A stretch of DNA of 64,000 nt from Antitrichia curtipendula (GCA_951230915.1 OX579641.1:5394001-5458000); one strand, 5' to 3'. Shown: positions 50,495-62,485, counted from the stretch's first letter. The notes: a model not told the origin generated them from the letters alone. Numbers and translations are program-made.

Positions 50495-52796
50495 GTTGAG
50501 CAAAAATATTTCAAAGCCAAGTTCAAAACTATGCATAGCTTGTCAAAAAAAGATCCTATATATTAGCTGAATCAAAATAATTAATCCTAAAGGACAAAGG
50601 ATTTCAAGTTTGAAAATTTTGACAAAGGATTTCAAGTTTGAAATTGTGTTTTATAAAAATATGTAATTCATATGAGTCCATGTGTTATGTCAATAGAATT
50701 AGTGAAGAACCTTGTAAGTGTAGCTCAAAATTTAATACAAATCAAACAAAAAAGATGTCCACCAACACTTTTAATTATTCAAATTGACACAAAAAATATG
50801 AGGCCAAAATTGGACATTTTAGCTTTTAGGGACTAAATAGAAAATTACTCCAATTATATAATGCTTGATGTGAAATTCCTCCATATTTCTAGAACTCCTC
50901 TAAGTTGTCTCTAGTTTATTTCTAGTTCTCAATTCATGCTCTTCCAATCCTAAAGATTATATTAGAAGTTTTCTTCACATGTTGAAATTGTTGTGAATGG
51001 TACCTACAATTTCAAGTATGTAGCACAACTCCTTGTGAGAGAGGCTTCTCACACAATTTTTTTTTGAAAAAATCACTTGTTTATAGAAAATGTAATCATG
51101 ACAATCAAAACTCATTGACCTTCTCAACAACCAATGTTTTTTAGAAGTTTTCATTCTGAAAACCAAAAATCAGGATCATCTTTGTCCAAAATTTTGAAGA
51201 AATTGACTCTAAATCCAATAACTCACACCAATTGCTATATTGCTAATAACATACAACTTTTCACCTTGTTTTAGGTGGCTAAAAATATTATAAAACAACA
51301 TTATTTATTCCTCAAAATTTAGGATTCATATTGAAATCTCAACTCCTATTTGTCAAATTTTTAATCCTATCAATAGCTTTTCACATTCACTTCACCACCA
51401 TAACATTGTACAACCTAACAATGGTCCTCCCATGCCAAGAAGGTATTTTGTTTTGCTTCATATCTGAAAGGGATTTAAACATAATTTAAAGATTGGAATT
51501 GATTGAGGAGTCATCTCAGGAGTCATCAATATGACAATTTTGTTCAAAGGGGCGGGGGGCTTTCAAGGATGTAAAAGGATCCTTTGCCTCATTGATAAAT
51601 AATGTTATGTACCTTTCATATACACAAAATAGTGAAATTAGATTGCTTTATCCTCCAAAAGTTACTAAACAAGACATCAACGTTAATAAATACTTCTACA
51701 AGTTTTTCCATTTGCATACATAGAGGTCCATGAAACCTAGTTATAACAACACCTAATTCAAAAGTAGTACTCCCAACATTCCAAAATTATTTTGGGTTTT
51801 AAAAATCAGAAATGGCGAGATTAGTGTGTGAGTAGCTCCTATTTTTAAAGGATTGTGTAGTTATTATAGCTTCTCTAAACCCCAATAGGCGTGAAAGAAT
51901 GAAAATCAATAGTGAAGCAGTGCATGTTGAAAATGTGCGACAAAATTGACAAATTTTTGCCTTTTTTATAACTACTCTAGTGGTATTAATTTTGATCATT
52001 CTCCAAGCAACGTTGGTATAGTGATATCCATTGACATCCTCTGTATTCAATTTCAACAATGTCCTGTAATTCAAGTCCAAGAAATTCTTAGGAAGAGATT
52101 TATTAATAGCATTTTTGTATAGTTGTGGGTTGAATTCTTTGCCTTTGGTTTGTTAGAGGTTGTATTTTGATTCCCCCTATAGAAATTAAATTGTTATATA
52201 GTCTCTTGGAGTGTAGTATCTACAAATTATTTTGCTTCAGGGTGTTCGAACTAGCTTTAGTTGTTGTCCGTTAAGTTGTAGAGAGCCAATTTTGAATTTA
52301 ATTTGGGACAATTATATTTAAAAACCTCAAATTTATTTAGAAACAAAGGGAGTACATTATTGAACAATAATAATAAATGTTTATATAGTGTCAAATGTCA
52401 AGGATTTAGTGAGGGGCAACCTAATTTCACTATTTAATATACAGGAGGATGCTTGATAAGCACCCCTACTCTAAAAGAAACCTCTAACTCAAAGGTACAT
52501 TTATTTTTTCAATGTACCAATTATAGCATACACTTCAAGTGGAGTCCGGGTCGCTTTTAGTGATCCTTGCGTTTTGACTTCAAAAATTTGTAACTAATTC
52601 CATGAAGGTCCAAAAAATATGAAACCACTTAAGTTAGAGGCCAATTCCATTTTTCAATGAGTTTAGCTTTTTCAAATGCAATCATCTCTTAACCTTGGAA
52701 TGACTCAAGGGTGTTGGGGTTGCTGGTGTAACTGAATCTCTGTGTTCTTAAAAAAAGAAATGCTTTCAATGAGGGCAATTCCTACCTTTTGATGAC
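50495..52796. other. AT-rich intergenic DNA
   Basis: No gene or strong repeat recognised. A 22-bp direct duplication of a GACAAAGGATTTCAAGTTTG word occurs near 50599-50641. Confidence 0.45.
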
Positions 52797-52798
52797 TA

Positions 52799-53269
52799 AG
52801 GTAGAACAACTCATCATGGTCAAATGATCCATGGCGGACACCTAAAGAATGGCCATGTGATGATTTTTCTCAGTTTATGAGATTTAGGCCACAATCAATG
52901 TCTTACCTAACACTAATAAAAAAATTAGTAACTTCATTAGGACCACCAAGCTATTTCAATTGAAATCCTTGTAGAGTTGTAGGAAGTGATTATTTAAGGC
53001 CGTCGAGGTTTGAAAATATTGTGATTGCTTTAGAAGAGTAAGGTGAGCATTATGGATATAGTTGCATGTTGGTTTTGGAGTAGTCTACATACTCTTTTGG
53101 ATAGAACACTTCAAAAAATCATAGCAATTTTATACTTTGTTGAAAAAATACAATTTCAATTGTTTTCACTGTTTCTCACACTTGTCTATATGAGGGGAAT
53201 TTTTAAAAAGAATTTAGCCATGGCATGAGGACAAACTAGCAATTTTGACCATGATGGGCTATTTTACCT
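52799..53269. mobile_element. TA-flanked AGGTAA-family element, 471 bp
   Basis: Left end AGGTAGAACAACTCATCATGG, right end CCATGATGGGCTATTTTACCT, TA on both sides (52797-52798, 53270-53271). Related to 42632-43073. Confidence 0.75.
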
Positions 53270-53274
53270 TATAA

Positions 53275-54818
53275 CATTCAATAAGGTAGAAGGCTTAGAA
53301 AATGCTCATCTAAGGGAAAAAAGTCTTCTCTGTAGAAATAGATGAATCCAAAGACTTTTTTTTTGTAGGAAAAAGAAAAATGGGGAACACAACAATGGAA
53401 ATTTTAATTTTAATTTTCTGACTTGGAATGAAGAAGATATGAATTTCCAAAGTTAGAGGTGCCTAGGTCCCTATTAATGCTCATAGGTGCGATTGTGATG
53501 AATCAGAACATGCCTTTGAATGGAGCAAGTGAGTTTAACTATATTTTCCATTCAATTCACTCCCTATTGTAAATCAAAATTTATTGCAATCCCTAAACGC
53601 CCTAAGGTTTTCTTACATAGTTTCAAGTCCAATTCAAAGTGCTGTAATTTTTTCATCTGATGTTTGAACTCAATAAAACTTGAAAAACTTGTGCTCTCTC
53701 TTCTAGTTTGTGTAGTAAAATTTTTAGAACAATCCAAGATGTACTGATGTTTTGGAAGCCAATCAAAGTTCACAAGTTCAATTTGAGTCCACCAAATTGC
53801 ATGTGATGGTTGCAACTTTGGGGGCTTGTATCTACATCACCAAATGTTTGTATTCAATAAAATTTGTTGGATTATGGTCCCCTTGCAATCTAGTTATTGT
53901 GGTAAAATTTTCATGTCAATCCAAGTTTTTTTGAATGTTTGGGAGCAATTCGAAGTTCAAAATTCCAACATTTTGGATTATAGTAAACTTTGGCGATTTG
54001 TTTCTTCATACAATGTCCATTTTCAATCAATTATTTTGCAAAAGTTGCACATACTAGTTTAGTTTGTGTAGCTAAAATTTCACATCAATCCAAGAAGTTA
54101 TGAGTGATTGAGAAGCATTTTAGTAGGAGGTTCAATTTCAGATGTGTTTTTTGCAATTTTTTTTGCAATTTTTTTTGCAATTTTTTGACATTTCAATGCC
54201 ATTTTGTAGACCTTACCAAATTCAAGACTTTATTATGAGCAAAATCACATGTGATGGTAAACCATGTCACCTGCTCAGTAGCCTAAAACCACACACATGG
54301 GATGACAGTTTCTCACCACTCAAAGTCACTCTCATTTCTACATCTATGTGCACTGTTTTGGGCACTTTTGTAGGGGTGGTTCTTAATGTCCGAACTGTTT
54401 TTGAGCCTCCTCCTTTAGCAAGGATTGCCCTTTCTTGGACGGAATGGTGTAGAATATTTCACAATCATTAGTAACTACAAGGACAGATATCAAAAATTGT
54501 TAGAATTGTAATGACTACGTTGTGTAAAGTCAGTGGGTCACAATTACACATGACTGGGTCAGTAGCAAAGAAAAGTTTTTTAACTTTTTAGAAAAACTTC
54601 AAAATCAAATTCAATTCCTAGAAAAATATATATACAATAATGGAATTTCTTCACTTTGCTTCCCAAGTTGTTCATATTTTGTGTTTAGAATTGTGAAATT
54701 AAGCTTTTAATTTACATATGGGAACGTAGAAGGTGAAACAACCCATGTGAGATATGTAAATTAAAATTAGTAGGAGCTCTTGAACCACTTATAGTTAAAT
54801 AAAAATGAAAAAGTGTAT
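53275..54818. other. AT-rich intergenic DNA
   Basis: No gene recognised. An open frame at 54142-54471 starts in a GCAATTTTTTTT tandem and matches no family I know, so it is treated as chance. Confidence 0.45.
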
Positions 54819-54822
54819 TTAA

Positions 54823-55737
54823 CCCCTAAAGCCCCAAGGCCTTTTCTCCATCAAAACACACTCAAAACTGCCACTTCTATTGCAAAGAGAAAAGAACTAT
54901 AAAAATTGTTTTTTTTTGCATATCTAACCGTAGGATCTTATACTAGACTAGTATGAGAATGTATGCAATAAATTTCAGAAACTTTGACCGCATAGATTGC
55001 AAGATATTTGCATTCAAAGTGAAGAAAACAAGTTTTTTTGCACCTTGCTTGACTAGATTTTTGGGCTTTGAACCTATTTAACTTAAATTTTTTGTATTGC
55101 TGATTTTGATTTTCTAAGTTTATATGTTGAATACTTCAGTTGAGAATCTAGGAAAAAAAATTCAAGAAAAAAACACTAAATTTTCACTCATTAAAAAATT
55201 GTTAAGTAGAAATAGGTTCAAGATTGAAGGAATAACTAAATCGTTATTAGCTCTAAGACAAAATTGAAATACCATAATCCCAACAATGAGATTGTTTTAG
55301 CAAGCAAATTCAACCTTGTCTAACAATTCTTTTCTGAAAATTGTAAAAATTGCATTCAAAAATGAATCCTAAAAGTTATTTTTTCAAGAGGATGCTTAGA
55401 TTGCCCGAAAAACTAAGATTGTCCATAGCTTTTTCATTATTAGTCCAAATAGAATGAATCAAAGCTTCAAATGTAGACAAAAAGACATAGATTTTGGAAA
55501 AAATATTTAAGAAATTTATTTTGACTTTTTGTGATTTTTTTGTGTTGCCCGTCAAACTCTATTTTTGGCATAACTTTTTCTCCCGGGCACCATTTGAAAT
55601 AAAAATTATATATCCACAAAGCTCTCGCAGAACCGCACAACCTCAAAAAATCCCCAAAAAATTCTCTACAAATTGAGGTCACAAGAACCTACCTGGACCC
55701 AAATTGTCCCCCGAGGGGACAAACGGGCCTTTAGGGG
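54823..55737. mobile_element. TTAA-flanked non-autonomous transposon, copy P3
   Basis: Starts CCCCTAAAGCCCCAAGGCC, ends GGGCCTTTAGGGG, TTAA at 54819-54822 and 55738-55741. The right end also carries a CCCCCGAGGGGAC palindrome, which recurs as CCCCTCGAGGGAC at the left of copy P4. 915 bp, no transposase. The best-preserved termini of the family in the window. Confidence 0.78.
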
Positions 55738-55750
55738 TTAAGAGACAATT

Positions 55751-56077
55751 TCAGACCTCATTTAGGCATAGCAAAATGACATTTAAAAAACAATTGAATT
55801 GAAAAAGTTGAAAAATCAAGTTAAATTTCATCTCCAAAAATCCGTTTGAGATTGTGAGCCTCCAATCAAAAGTTATGGACAAATTTCAGAGAGAGATTGG
55901 TAGGGACATTTTCTTTGACATTTTCAAACATCCTCTCCTAATTTTGTCCATAACTTTTGATTGGAGGCTTACAATCCCAAACGGATCTTGGAAAATGAAA
56001 TTTAGATTGATTTATCAACTTTTTGTAGTTCAAAATTTTTGGAAAAAACTATTCTACTGTGACTAAATGAGGTCTGA
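55751..56077. mobile_element. Foldback MITE with AATT flanks, 327 bp
   Basis: Near-perfect palindrome: TCAGACCTCATTTAG at the left, CTAAATGAGGTCTGA at the right, and inner arms CCTCCAATCAAAAGTTATGG and complement. AATT lies on both sides (55747-55750, 56078-56081), though AATT is itself palindromic so the target site is ambiguous. Diverged relatives at about 38127-38450, 44935-45260 and 46008-46070. Confidence 0.75.
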
Positions 56078-56632
56078 AATTCTACATTAAACATAATTTT
56101 TACATTTTGTCAATGAATGTCAAGCTCTCATTTTCAAATTATTCCATACCCTTTGAGGATTCATGATGGACAATTGATTTCAATATAGAAACAACATCTT
56201 CAACCTTCATTCCTACAAATGTCTTTGAAACAAGTCCTTCATCAAATCATCAAATTTTCTTTTGACAGCAAAGGGTTAAATGACATTGATATTTTTTATT
56301 GAAGGATTTTTAAGATTTTTGGCAAACCATCCTACCATTTCTTTGTTGATTTGTTTGTTTGGTTAGAAATTTTAGCAAAAAGAAAAGAGCACACCATAGA
56401 TGTGCTGCCACAAATTCGGTATCCATTACTAAAGCTTATTTTGATTTCTCCATGTGGATGTTCTTTGTAGATGAAGCCTCAGAGAGGAAAAGACAGTCTC
56501 TCTAAGGACTACTGTACGTTACGACACTGCATACCCCTCTTCCCACTATAAAAATGATAGATGAAAAACTACATCTCTGTCCATGAGTCATTCATTGGAC
56601 AATTTCCATCTTCTACGTCGTTTCAGGATTAA

Positions 56633-57215
56633 TCCCTAAAACCCTGCTTGTCCCCTCGAGGGACAATTTGGGTCTGGGTAGGTTCCTATTGTCTCAATTT
56701 GAAGTGAATTTTTTTGAGATTTTTTGAGTTTGTGAAGCTTTGCAAGAGCTTTGTGGATATATAATTTTTGTTTCAATCGAATGCCAGATGAAAAAGTAAT
56801 GGCACAATGAGCAAGAAATGGAGATCGGCGGGCAGCCCAAAAAAATTTACAAAAAGACAAAATATATATTTTTGAATATTTTTCCTAAAAGAATATGTTT
56901 TTACCTATACTTGAAGCTTTGATTCATTCCATTTGGACTAGGGATGAGATAGTTATGGACAATCTTAGTTTTTCGGGCAATTTAAGCATCTTCTTGAAAA
57001 AAAAACTTTTTGTTCAACTTTGAATGCTAATATCTTCCAATCCGTACGGTGAAATTTGATGAAATTTTTACTGCATGATCTCAGACAAGTTAAGTACAAG
57101 ATCCTACGGTGAAATTTCCAAAAAAAAAAAAAAAAATTGGTTTTCTTAAGTGAATACAGCAGAAGTGGTAGTTTTGAGTGGTTTTTGGCAGAAAACACCC
57201 TTGGGGTTTTAGGGG
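56633..57215. mobile_element. TTAA-flanked transposon, copy P4, inverted and internally deleted
   Basis: Starts TCCCTAAAACCC, ends GGGTTTTAGGGG, TTAA at 56629-56632 and 57216-57219. The interior is the reverse complement of copy P3 but shorter by about 330 bp. Lies 620 bp upstream of the cystatin gene. Confidence 0.75.
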
Positions 57216-57252
57216 TTAAGAGGTCGCTTTCAAGAGCAGCCTTACAGCCTTG

Positions 57253-57526
57253 GAGCATCCCCACTAGGTTGTTCCCTATTCCTAAACTTGTATTGTGAAA
57301 GAGGTCTCAAAGCAATCAACTTTGACTTTATATAGATGAGACCTCACAAGTTTTATGTATGGGCTTAAGTATAGGGAATTGGGTGCAACTTTTATAGATA
57401 TCTGTATATTTTAGGAATACAAATTTTGAAAAAACAACTGGTGGGTGCAAGTTTTTGTATCCCCATCTCCACTGAGGTACTGACTGTAAACCTTTAGGGA
57501 TACAGAACTCACTGGTGGGGATGCTC
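57253..57526. mobile_element. MITE with GAGCATCCCCAC termini in the cystatin promoter region
   Basis: Left GAGCATCCCCACTAG, right CTGGTGGGGATGCTC. An inner inverted pair GAGGTCTCA/TGAGACCTC is also seen. The termini resemble widespread plant MITE ends. Flanks TTG/TTA are only weakly a target duplication. Right end about 310 bp upstream of the first ABRE-like motif of the cystatin gene. Confidence 0.65.
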
Positions 57527-57836
57527 TTAGTTCTGAGTTCTGACTACTGTACAGTACAAATAATATCACTGGTAGCAACTGCAGCTAAATTCCAAAATTT
57601 GCAGGATAAAACCCTGAAAACGCAGAAAATTTGGTGGCCTCAATCAGTGGCAGGCAAGCCTACAAAATTGGGAATAATATATAGCCAAAGCCACCGCTGG
57701 AGATTCCCCCAACAATCTACATAAACTTCAATTAGTCCACACTTTCCCATAATAAAATTCCCCCAAGTTCCTTAGATCTCACGAAAACCCACCCCAATAC
57801 ACAACCCCCATCCCTGCCCCCCCTCCCCCCTCCGAA

Positions 57837-57863
57837 CACGTGTCACCACGACCTCCACGTGTC
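57837..57863 (+). promoter_or_regulatory. Two CACGTGTC (G-box/ABRE-type) motifs
   Basis: CACGTGTC occurs at 57837-57844 and again at 57856-57863, 19 bp apart. ACGTGTC cores are bound by plant bZIP factors of the abscisic-acid response, and paired copies are usually needed. Position ahead of the cystatin ATGs suits stress or ABA control, which is known for several phytocystatins. No expression evidence is available here. Confidence 0.55.
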
Positions 57864-57950
57864 ACCAACCCAGACCATCCATCCCGAAGCTTCGTTCACA
57901 CCGCAACTCAAAGCAAACTCCCCTTCTCCGCTCGTACTCTGGCTTCATCG

Positions 57951-60661
57951 ATGCATCCGCAACGCCCACTGCGACAATTGAGATCGGCCTGGGCCTGGAC
58001 TCCATGTCTGATTGACACGAAGCACTCACGAGCCGTACTCTTCCCATTGCCCTTCTTATTGGACTGTTTCGCGGCTTCCATTTTCGGGCATGTATTTTTG
58101 ATAGCAAAGTGGTTTCCACGGTTGTCATCGGCGGAGCGTTTGGTTGCGTTGTCGTTGTTTCTGACGAAGAATTACAAGTCGGTGTTCACGATGTTGGGAG
58201 GCAAGAAGGATGTCGATGTGCAAGACACCAATAGCTTGGAGATCGACGAGATTGGGAATTTCGCCGTGACGGAGCACAACAACCGCCAGGTACGAGAATT
58301 GGGAGAAACGGGTTGGAAGAAAGCGGGGGTTGCAAGAAATTGGGGTTGTGAGATTTGGGGTTGAGGGACTTGGGGTTGCTAGAAATTGAGTTGCGAGACT
58401 TGGGGTTGCCAGAATGGGGGTTTGTGAGACTTGGGGTTGCCTGAATTTGGGTTGCGTGGCAACCACTCAATTCTCTCAAGAGCTATTCCAATTCTATTTC
58501 AGCTCTTGGTTTCAATTTTTGCTTCCTCGCGTGTGTAACTTGCTTCCAAAGGAGTTTGAATTGTTGCTTTTTAGGATGGTCGAATATTCCAGATTCGAGT
58601 TCCTTGGACTACGATTTTGCTGACTAGTGTTGCGTTTTTGTCTTTTTTTGTTAGCATTCTTTGCTCTAAAGTTGTAATATTTCAGAGGAAATTCAATTAG
58701 TTTTAGGAGATTGTTGGTTCTAACTCGTAAGTTGGCTTTTATGTACTTGTGGTCGTCATGTCTCTAGTTTTAGCGACGTTGAGACTTCTGATTTGAAGCA
58801 TTATTTCATAAAGGCCATGTTTGATGGGATGGGGTTTCATATTGTGACAGGACATGATTTCCACTAGTAAAGTTTTAGTTGGCTTTTTTGTTTCTAGTTC
58901 GTGACTTGGCTTTCATGGTCCTAATCCGGAACTTGGCTTTCATGGTTGTAGTCCATAGCTTGGCATTTGTGCTTCTTGTCCATAACTTGTCTTTTTTATG
59001 TGACCATATGGGATTCCTTTGACTCACCTTCGTAAACTGCGTTTCCATGTGTGATTGTGATTAGCCCTTTTGGGCGAGTTTCTTAAGGTTGTCGTACGAC
59101 TGACTCCCAAGCATGATGTGTTGTGTGTGTGTCTCTACAGAATAGTCTGGAGAAGATAAAATTCTCCAAGGTGGTGTCCTGCCAGAAGCAGGTGGTGGCC
59201 GGGATCTTGTACCACCTGGTGGTCGAGGTGGAGGAGAAGAGCCAGCCCAAGCAGTACGACGCCAAGGTGTGGGCGAAGCCGGGCGGTGCTCCCAAGAAAC
59301 TGGAGGAGTTCAAACCCAAAGACGGTGCGAACTTAACCTCCGCTGACTTGGGTGCCAAGACAGGTTGATATTGATATGCTGTGTCCTCTCTCTCATTCTT
59401 TACCTTCGCTGTTGTTGGCTTCACATAAGGTAATACCTTGTTTGAAAGCCAACAGTGGAACACATATTTGGAAGTTAATCTTTTGGTACTAATCACAAGT
59501 GCCAGTGTATTAACTACCCTCCAAGAAATGAAAACCATAGAAAAAGCACTGCTACTGCAATCACTAGACCAAACATAGTGGGGAGTGCTAATTACAAAGA
59601 AGTTGCTTTCCACTTCATGAATATGTACGTATGTGGAAGAGATCTTTGTAATTTGAAGGTTTTAGCAGACCGGAGTGGGTTCGTGGCCTATAGTAATTAC
59701 GATTTTTGGTGGAGAAGAAGATCATGGGGTGAGTGTAATCGTGTTGGTTTGTGGGACTGTTTCTGAGCCACATATTTTTACCATGTAGGAGTATCCCATA
59801 GCAAAGACCTTTCAAAGGACAGTGGATCAAAGCAGACTGTGCCTTCCAGTGACCCAGTCGTGAAGGAGGCAGCTGAGCATACCTTGCGTAGCCTGAACAT
59901 GGGCTCAAACTCCCTTGCACCTTATGAGCTTAGCGAAATCGTGTCTGCAGAAGCCGAGGTCCGTTTGTGACATGTATCTGTGCTTAATTTTTTTGATTTT
60001 TTTCGAAGCCCACACAATCACAACGCTAGTTAGTACATTCAACCCTCTCTAATTGCACATTCAGAGTATATCCTGTGAACCTGTCATGTCGTGTACACAC
60101 CCGATTGGACCACTTCCACTTGGCAAGCTGTGAACTCACGTGATGGGAGCTCATTTGTCCCCCAAGACAGTGCAATTAGAGAGGGTTCAGGTGCACACCT
60201 GTCTACAAATAATCCGAAAAATTTACAAACTATCGAAAGTTGAGTCGAACATATGTACATTTCTCGAGAAGCGTTTGTGCTTTGCATCAGGGCTAACTTG
60301 AAATTCATGTCATTCAACGGTTCTATTCCCTTGCAGCTATTGTTTTGTTTCCTGTTTGTCCATTTTAAAAGTCTGTCTGTTTTGTTTTTTTGACAGTTCT
60401 TGGACTTGTAATGAATACTAACTATCCTTTACTTATTTGTTTATTTAATTTTTTGATGACTGGTTGGAGCTTTGTCGTTGTGGGAACTGACCAATAAAAG
60501 TCAAATCGTTTGTCTTTTTGTTACAGCTTGATGGCGAATCTGCGCTCTTTCACTTGCTCCTGAAGACCAAGCGGGGTACGAAGGAGGAGTCGTACAAGTC
60601 GGAAGTCAACCGAACTGGGGAAGGGAAGTGGTCTGTGAAGCATGCCACAATCCAGCACTGA
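57951..60661 (+). CDS. Phytocystatin with C-terminal legumain-inhibitor extension, four exons
   Basis: Inhibitor of papain-like (C1A) proteases with a tail that in this class inhibits legumains (C13). Exons: to 58289, 59141-59363, 59789-59958, 60527-60661; GT-AG, phases consistent. From the ATG at 58191 the protein is 208 aa; from the in-frame ATG at 57951 it gains 80 residues with a hydrophobic stretch (LFPLPFLLDCFAASIFGHVF) that could be a signal or anchor. Seen: MLGG (Gly trunk), IDEIGNFAVTEHN (the LARFAV-type helix motif), QVVAG loop, DAKVWAKP, LEEFKP, then in the tail GSNSLAPYELSEIVSAEAE with the SNSL motif tied to legumain binding, and a second cystatin-like part ending KWSVKHATIQH. The usual Pro-Trp of the second hairpin is Pro-Gly here. 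The donor of exon 3 (GTCCGT) is weak but keeps phase. Start choice is uncertain. Confidence 0.93.
58325..58455 (+). repeat. Minisatellite-like repeat in cystatin intron 1
   Basis: About eight degenerate 15-17-bp units of the form GACTTGGGGTTGC(T/C)AGAA start shortly after the first donor site. They create a spurious repeat-rich frame (TPNLATP-like) on the minus strand. Confidence 0.75.
60042..60186. mobile_element. MITE in cystatin intron 3, 145 bp
   Basis: Perfect 17-bp terminal inverted repeats ACCCTCTCTAATTGCAC / GTGCAATTAGAGAGGGT, flanked by TCA on both sides (60039-60041 and 60187-60189), a 3-bp target duplication. No coding capacity. Confidence 0.75.
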
Positions 60662-62485
60662 AGATTTGTTACGGCATTCTTTTGATCCCCGCTGTGCAGA
60701 GAGCACTTCGTCGTTTGTTTATAGGCATGTATGTCATTTCATTCAAAGGCCAGGAAAAACTGTTCACTCGACACTCAGGGATTTGAGTACATTTTGTAAG
60801 GGTGCATTGTCATCCTGGAATCATTTGTAATATTTGATGAATAATGATGTTATATTACGAATGGCCTCTTGACTGTCACTGCGACTGTCACTGCTCACTC
60901 CACTGGTAAGCGTTGTTAATAGACTAAAAGGGATGTTCGCACTCCACTGATAAGTGTTGTTGCTAATAGAGTAAAAGGTATGTTTGCACTTGGTGTTACG
61001 GGTGATGTTTGCAATGTGAATCCAATCCAGAAGTAGGTCTAAATTTGTTCCTAAGACCCTCAGTAACAACACTATTTAGCACCTAAAGTAGGAGGCTTGA
61101 ACTCCATTTGGCCATTTTGAACTGAGCCTATAAAAATGCCATAAACTATGCACAATATAATTGAATTTTTTCTATTGAGACATTGCCATTTTGAATGAGT
61201 GTTTTTATGCTACAACTGGCTTGTTGAGTGGTTTTCTGTTGCACACCTTAAGCACTCATTGCATTTAATCATTTTCTACCAATTAATTTCAAGTACAAGG
61301 GATGTTGTACATTGAACTTTGATTTAGGGAGAGTTGTGCTTAAAAACAAAGACTAAGGTGGATGGCTATTGTGATGGTTGTGGAAAAGACGTCATTCAAT
61401 AGGAAGTTAGTAACATTGATTATAGTGACCAATTTTGTGGTTTTATGACGGAAAGGGGCATGGTTTTAGCTTAGATCGTTGCCGGTTTGGGAGACGTAAG
61501 CAAAGCTCAATCATTAACACAAAACATTAAAAAATTAGAACATTGTGTCCCAGGACTTGGTAGTTAGCACCAACAATGCAAGGTTTTGTTCATCCAATGT
61601 TTGCGCTTATAAACAACCATGCTTTGCAAAGCGGATCTGTAGCAATCAAACACTAATATTATAATTAAGTGGTGCAGGTAGCAGTCAATTACAAACATTG
61701 TGAAATCATCGATAAGTTTTTTGACCTAAAGCTATGAAGTGCAAGTAGAATTTGTCAATTATCACGAGTTCAAAGAGCGTCTTGGAAGAAAAAAGCGACG
61801 AAGATGGAGGGACTTGGCACCATTGCTGTAGTTGGGGAAGTAGCTTGTCCGACTACGTTGGAGATGAAGAAGAGTACAAAGACAAAGTAAATTATGAGTT
61901 TTTTTTAATTTGGTGACAAACGCAGCAGACATAGAGTCTTTCCAGAACCTCTTAGTGATGGGTGTGTTCCAAGAAGATGCAACAGAGCCATATGAGATCT
62001 CAGAATTGCTGGAGCATAGGAGAGTCCTCCGTCCACGAGCGATGAGACCAAATAGTAGGTCGCATGCCAAAATTGCCAATGCTTAAGACATGTCTCAGTT
62101 CGATAAGGAGGAGGAGAACGAAAATGTTGTTGAAGACTACTACTTCAACTAAAACGTGCAGATCCACGGCCAAATCAACTTGGGTGAGTCCAGTCGATGC
62201 TTCCATTATAATACAATGATGGCACGCCAAACCTTAGAAGCTGAGAATCCATGGCCTTGGGGACGGATTGCAATTGCACTATACATGGAAAGTCTTCACG
62301 CCAACACAACAACAATGAAGCGCCAAACTAGGACAGCGAGCAAGCGGGTATTTGTCAGCAACGAGAACCCAACATCAATTATGCCGAAGCAAGCCGCAAG
62401 TACAACTTCAATTCAAATTCCTAATGTCCAAACTGTCCTCAAATGTCCTCTGTCCAGATCCACTTGTAGGCCAAAGTTGAATGGC
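60662..62485. other. Cystatin 3' flank and intergenic DNA
   Basis: Contains a two-unit ~46-bp tandem duplication at about 60896-60990 (CACTCCACTGRTAAGYGTTGTT). Short open frames at 61900-62485 (for example ending RSTCRPKLNG, in phase with the transposase HTH downstream) may be the decayed N-terminal part of the pogo-like element. Nothing else recognised. Confidence 0.45.

Noticed and set aside
54142..54471. 109-codon open frame with a hydrophobic middle part
   Set aside because: Begins in a GCAATTTTTTTT tandem, no recognised family, no introns or regulatory context.
58125..58479. Minus-strand repeat-rich frames (ATPSLATP-type) next to the cystatin start
   Set aside because: They are the antisense of the intron 1 minisatellite and exon 1 of the cystatin gene.
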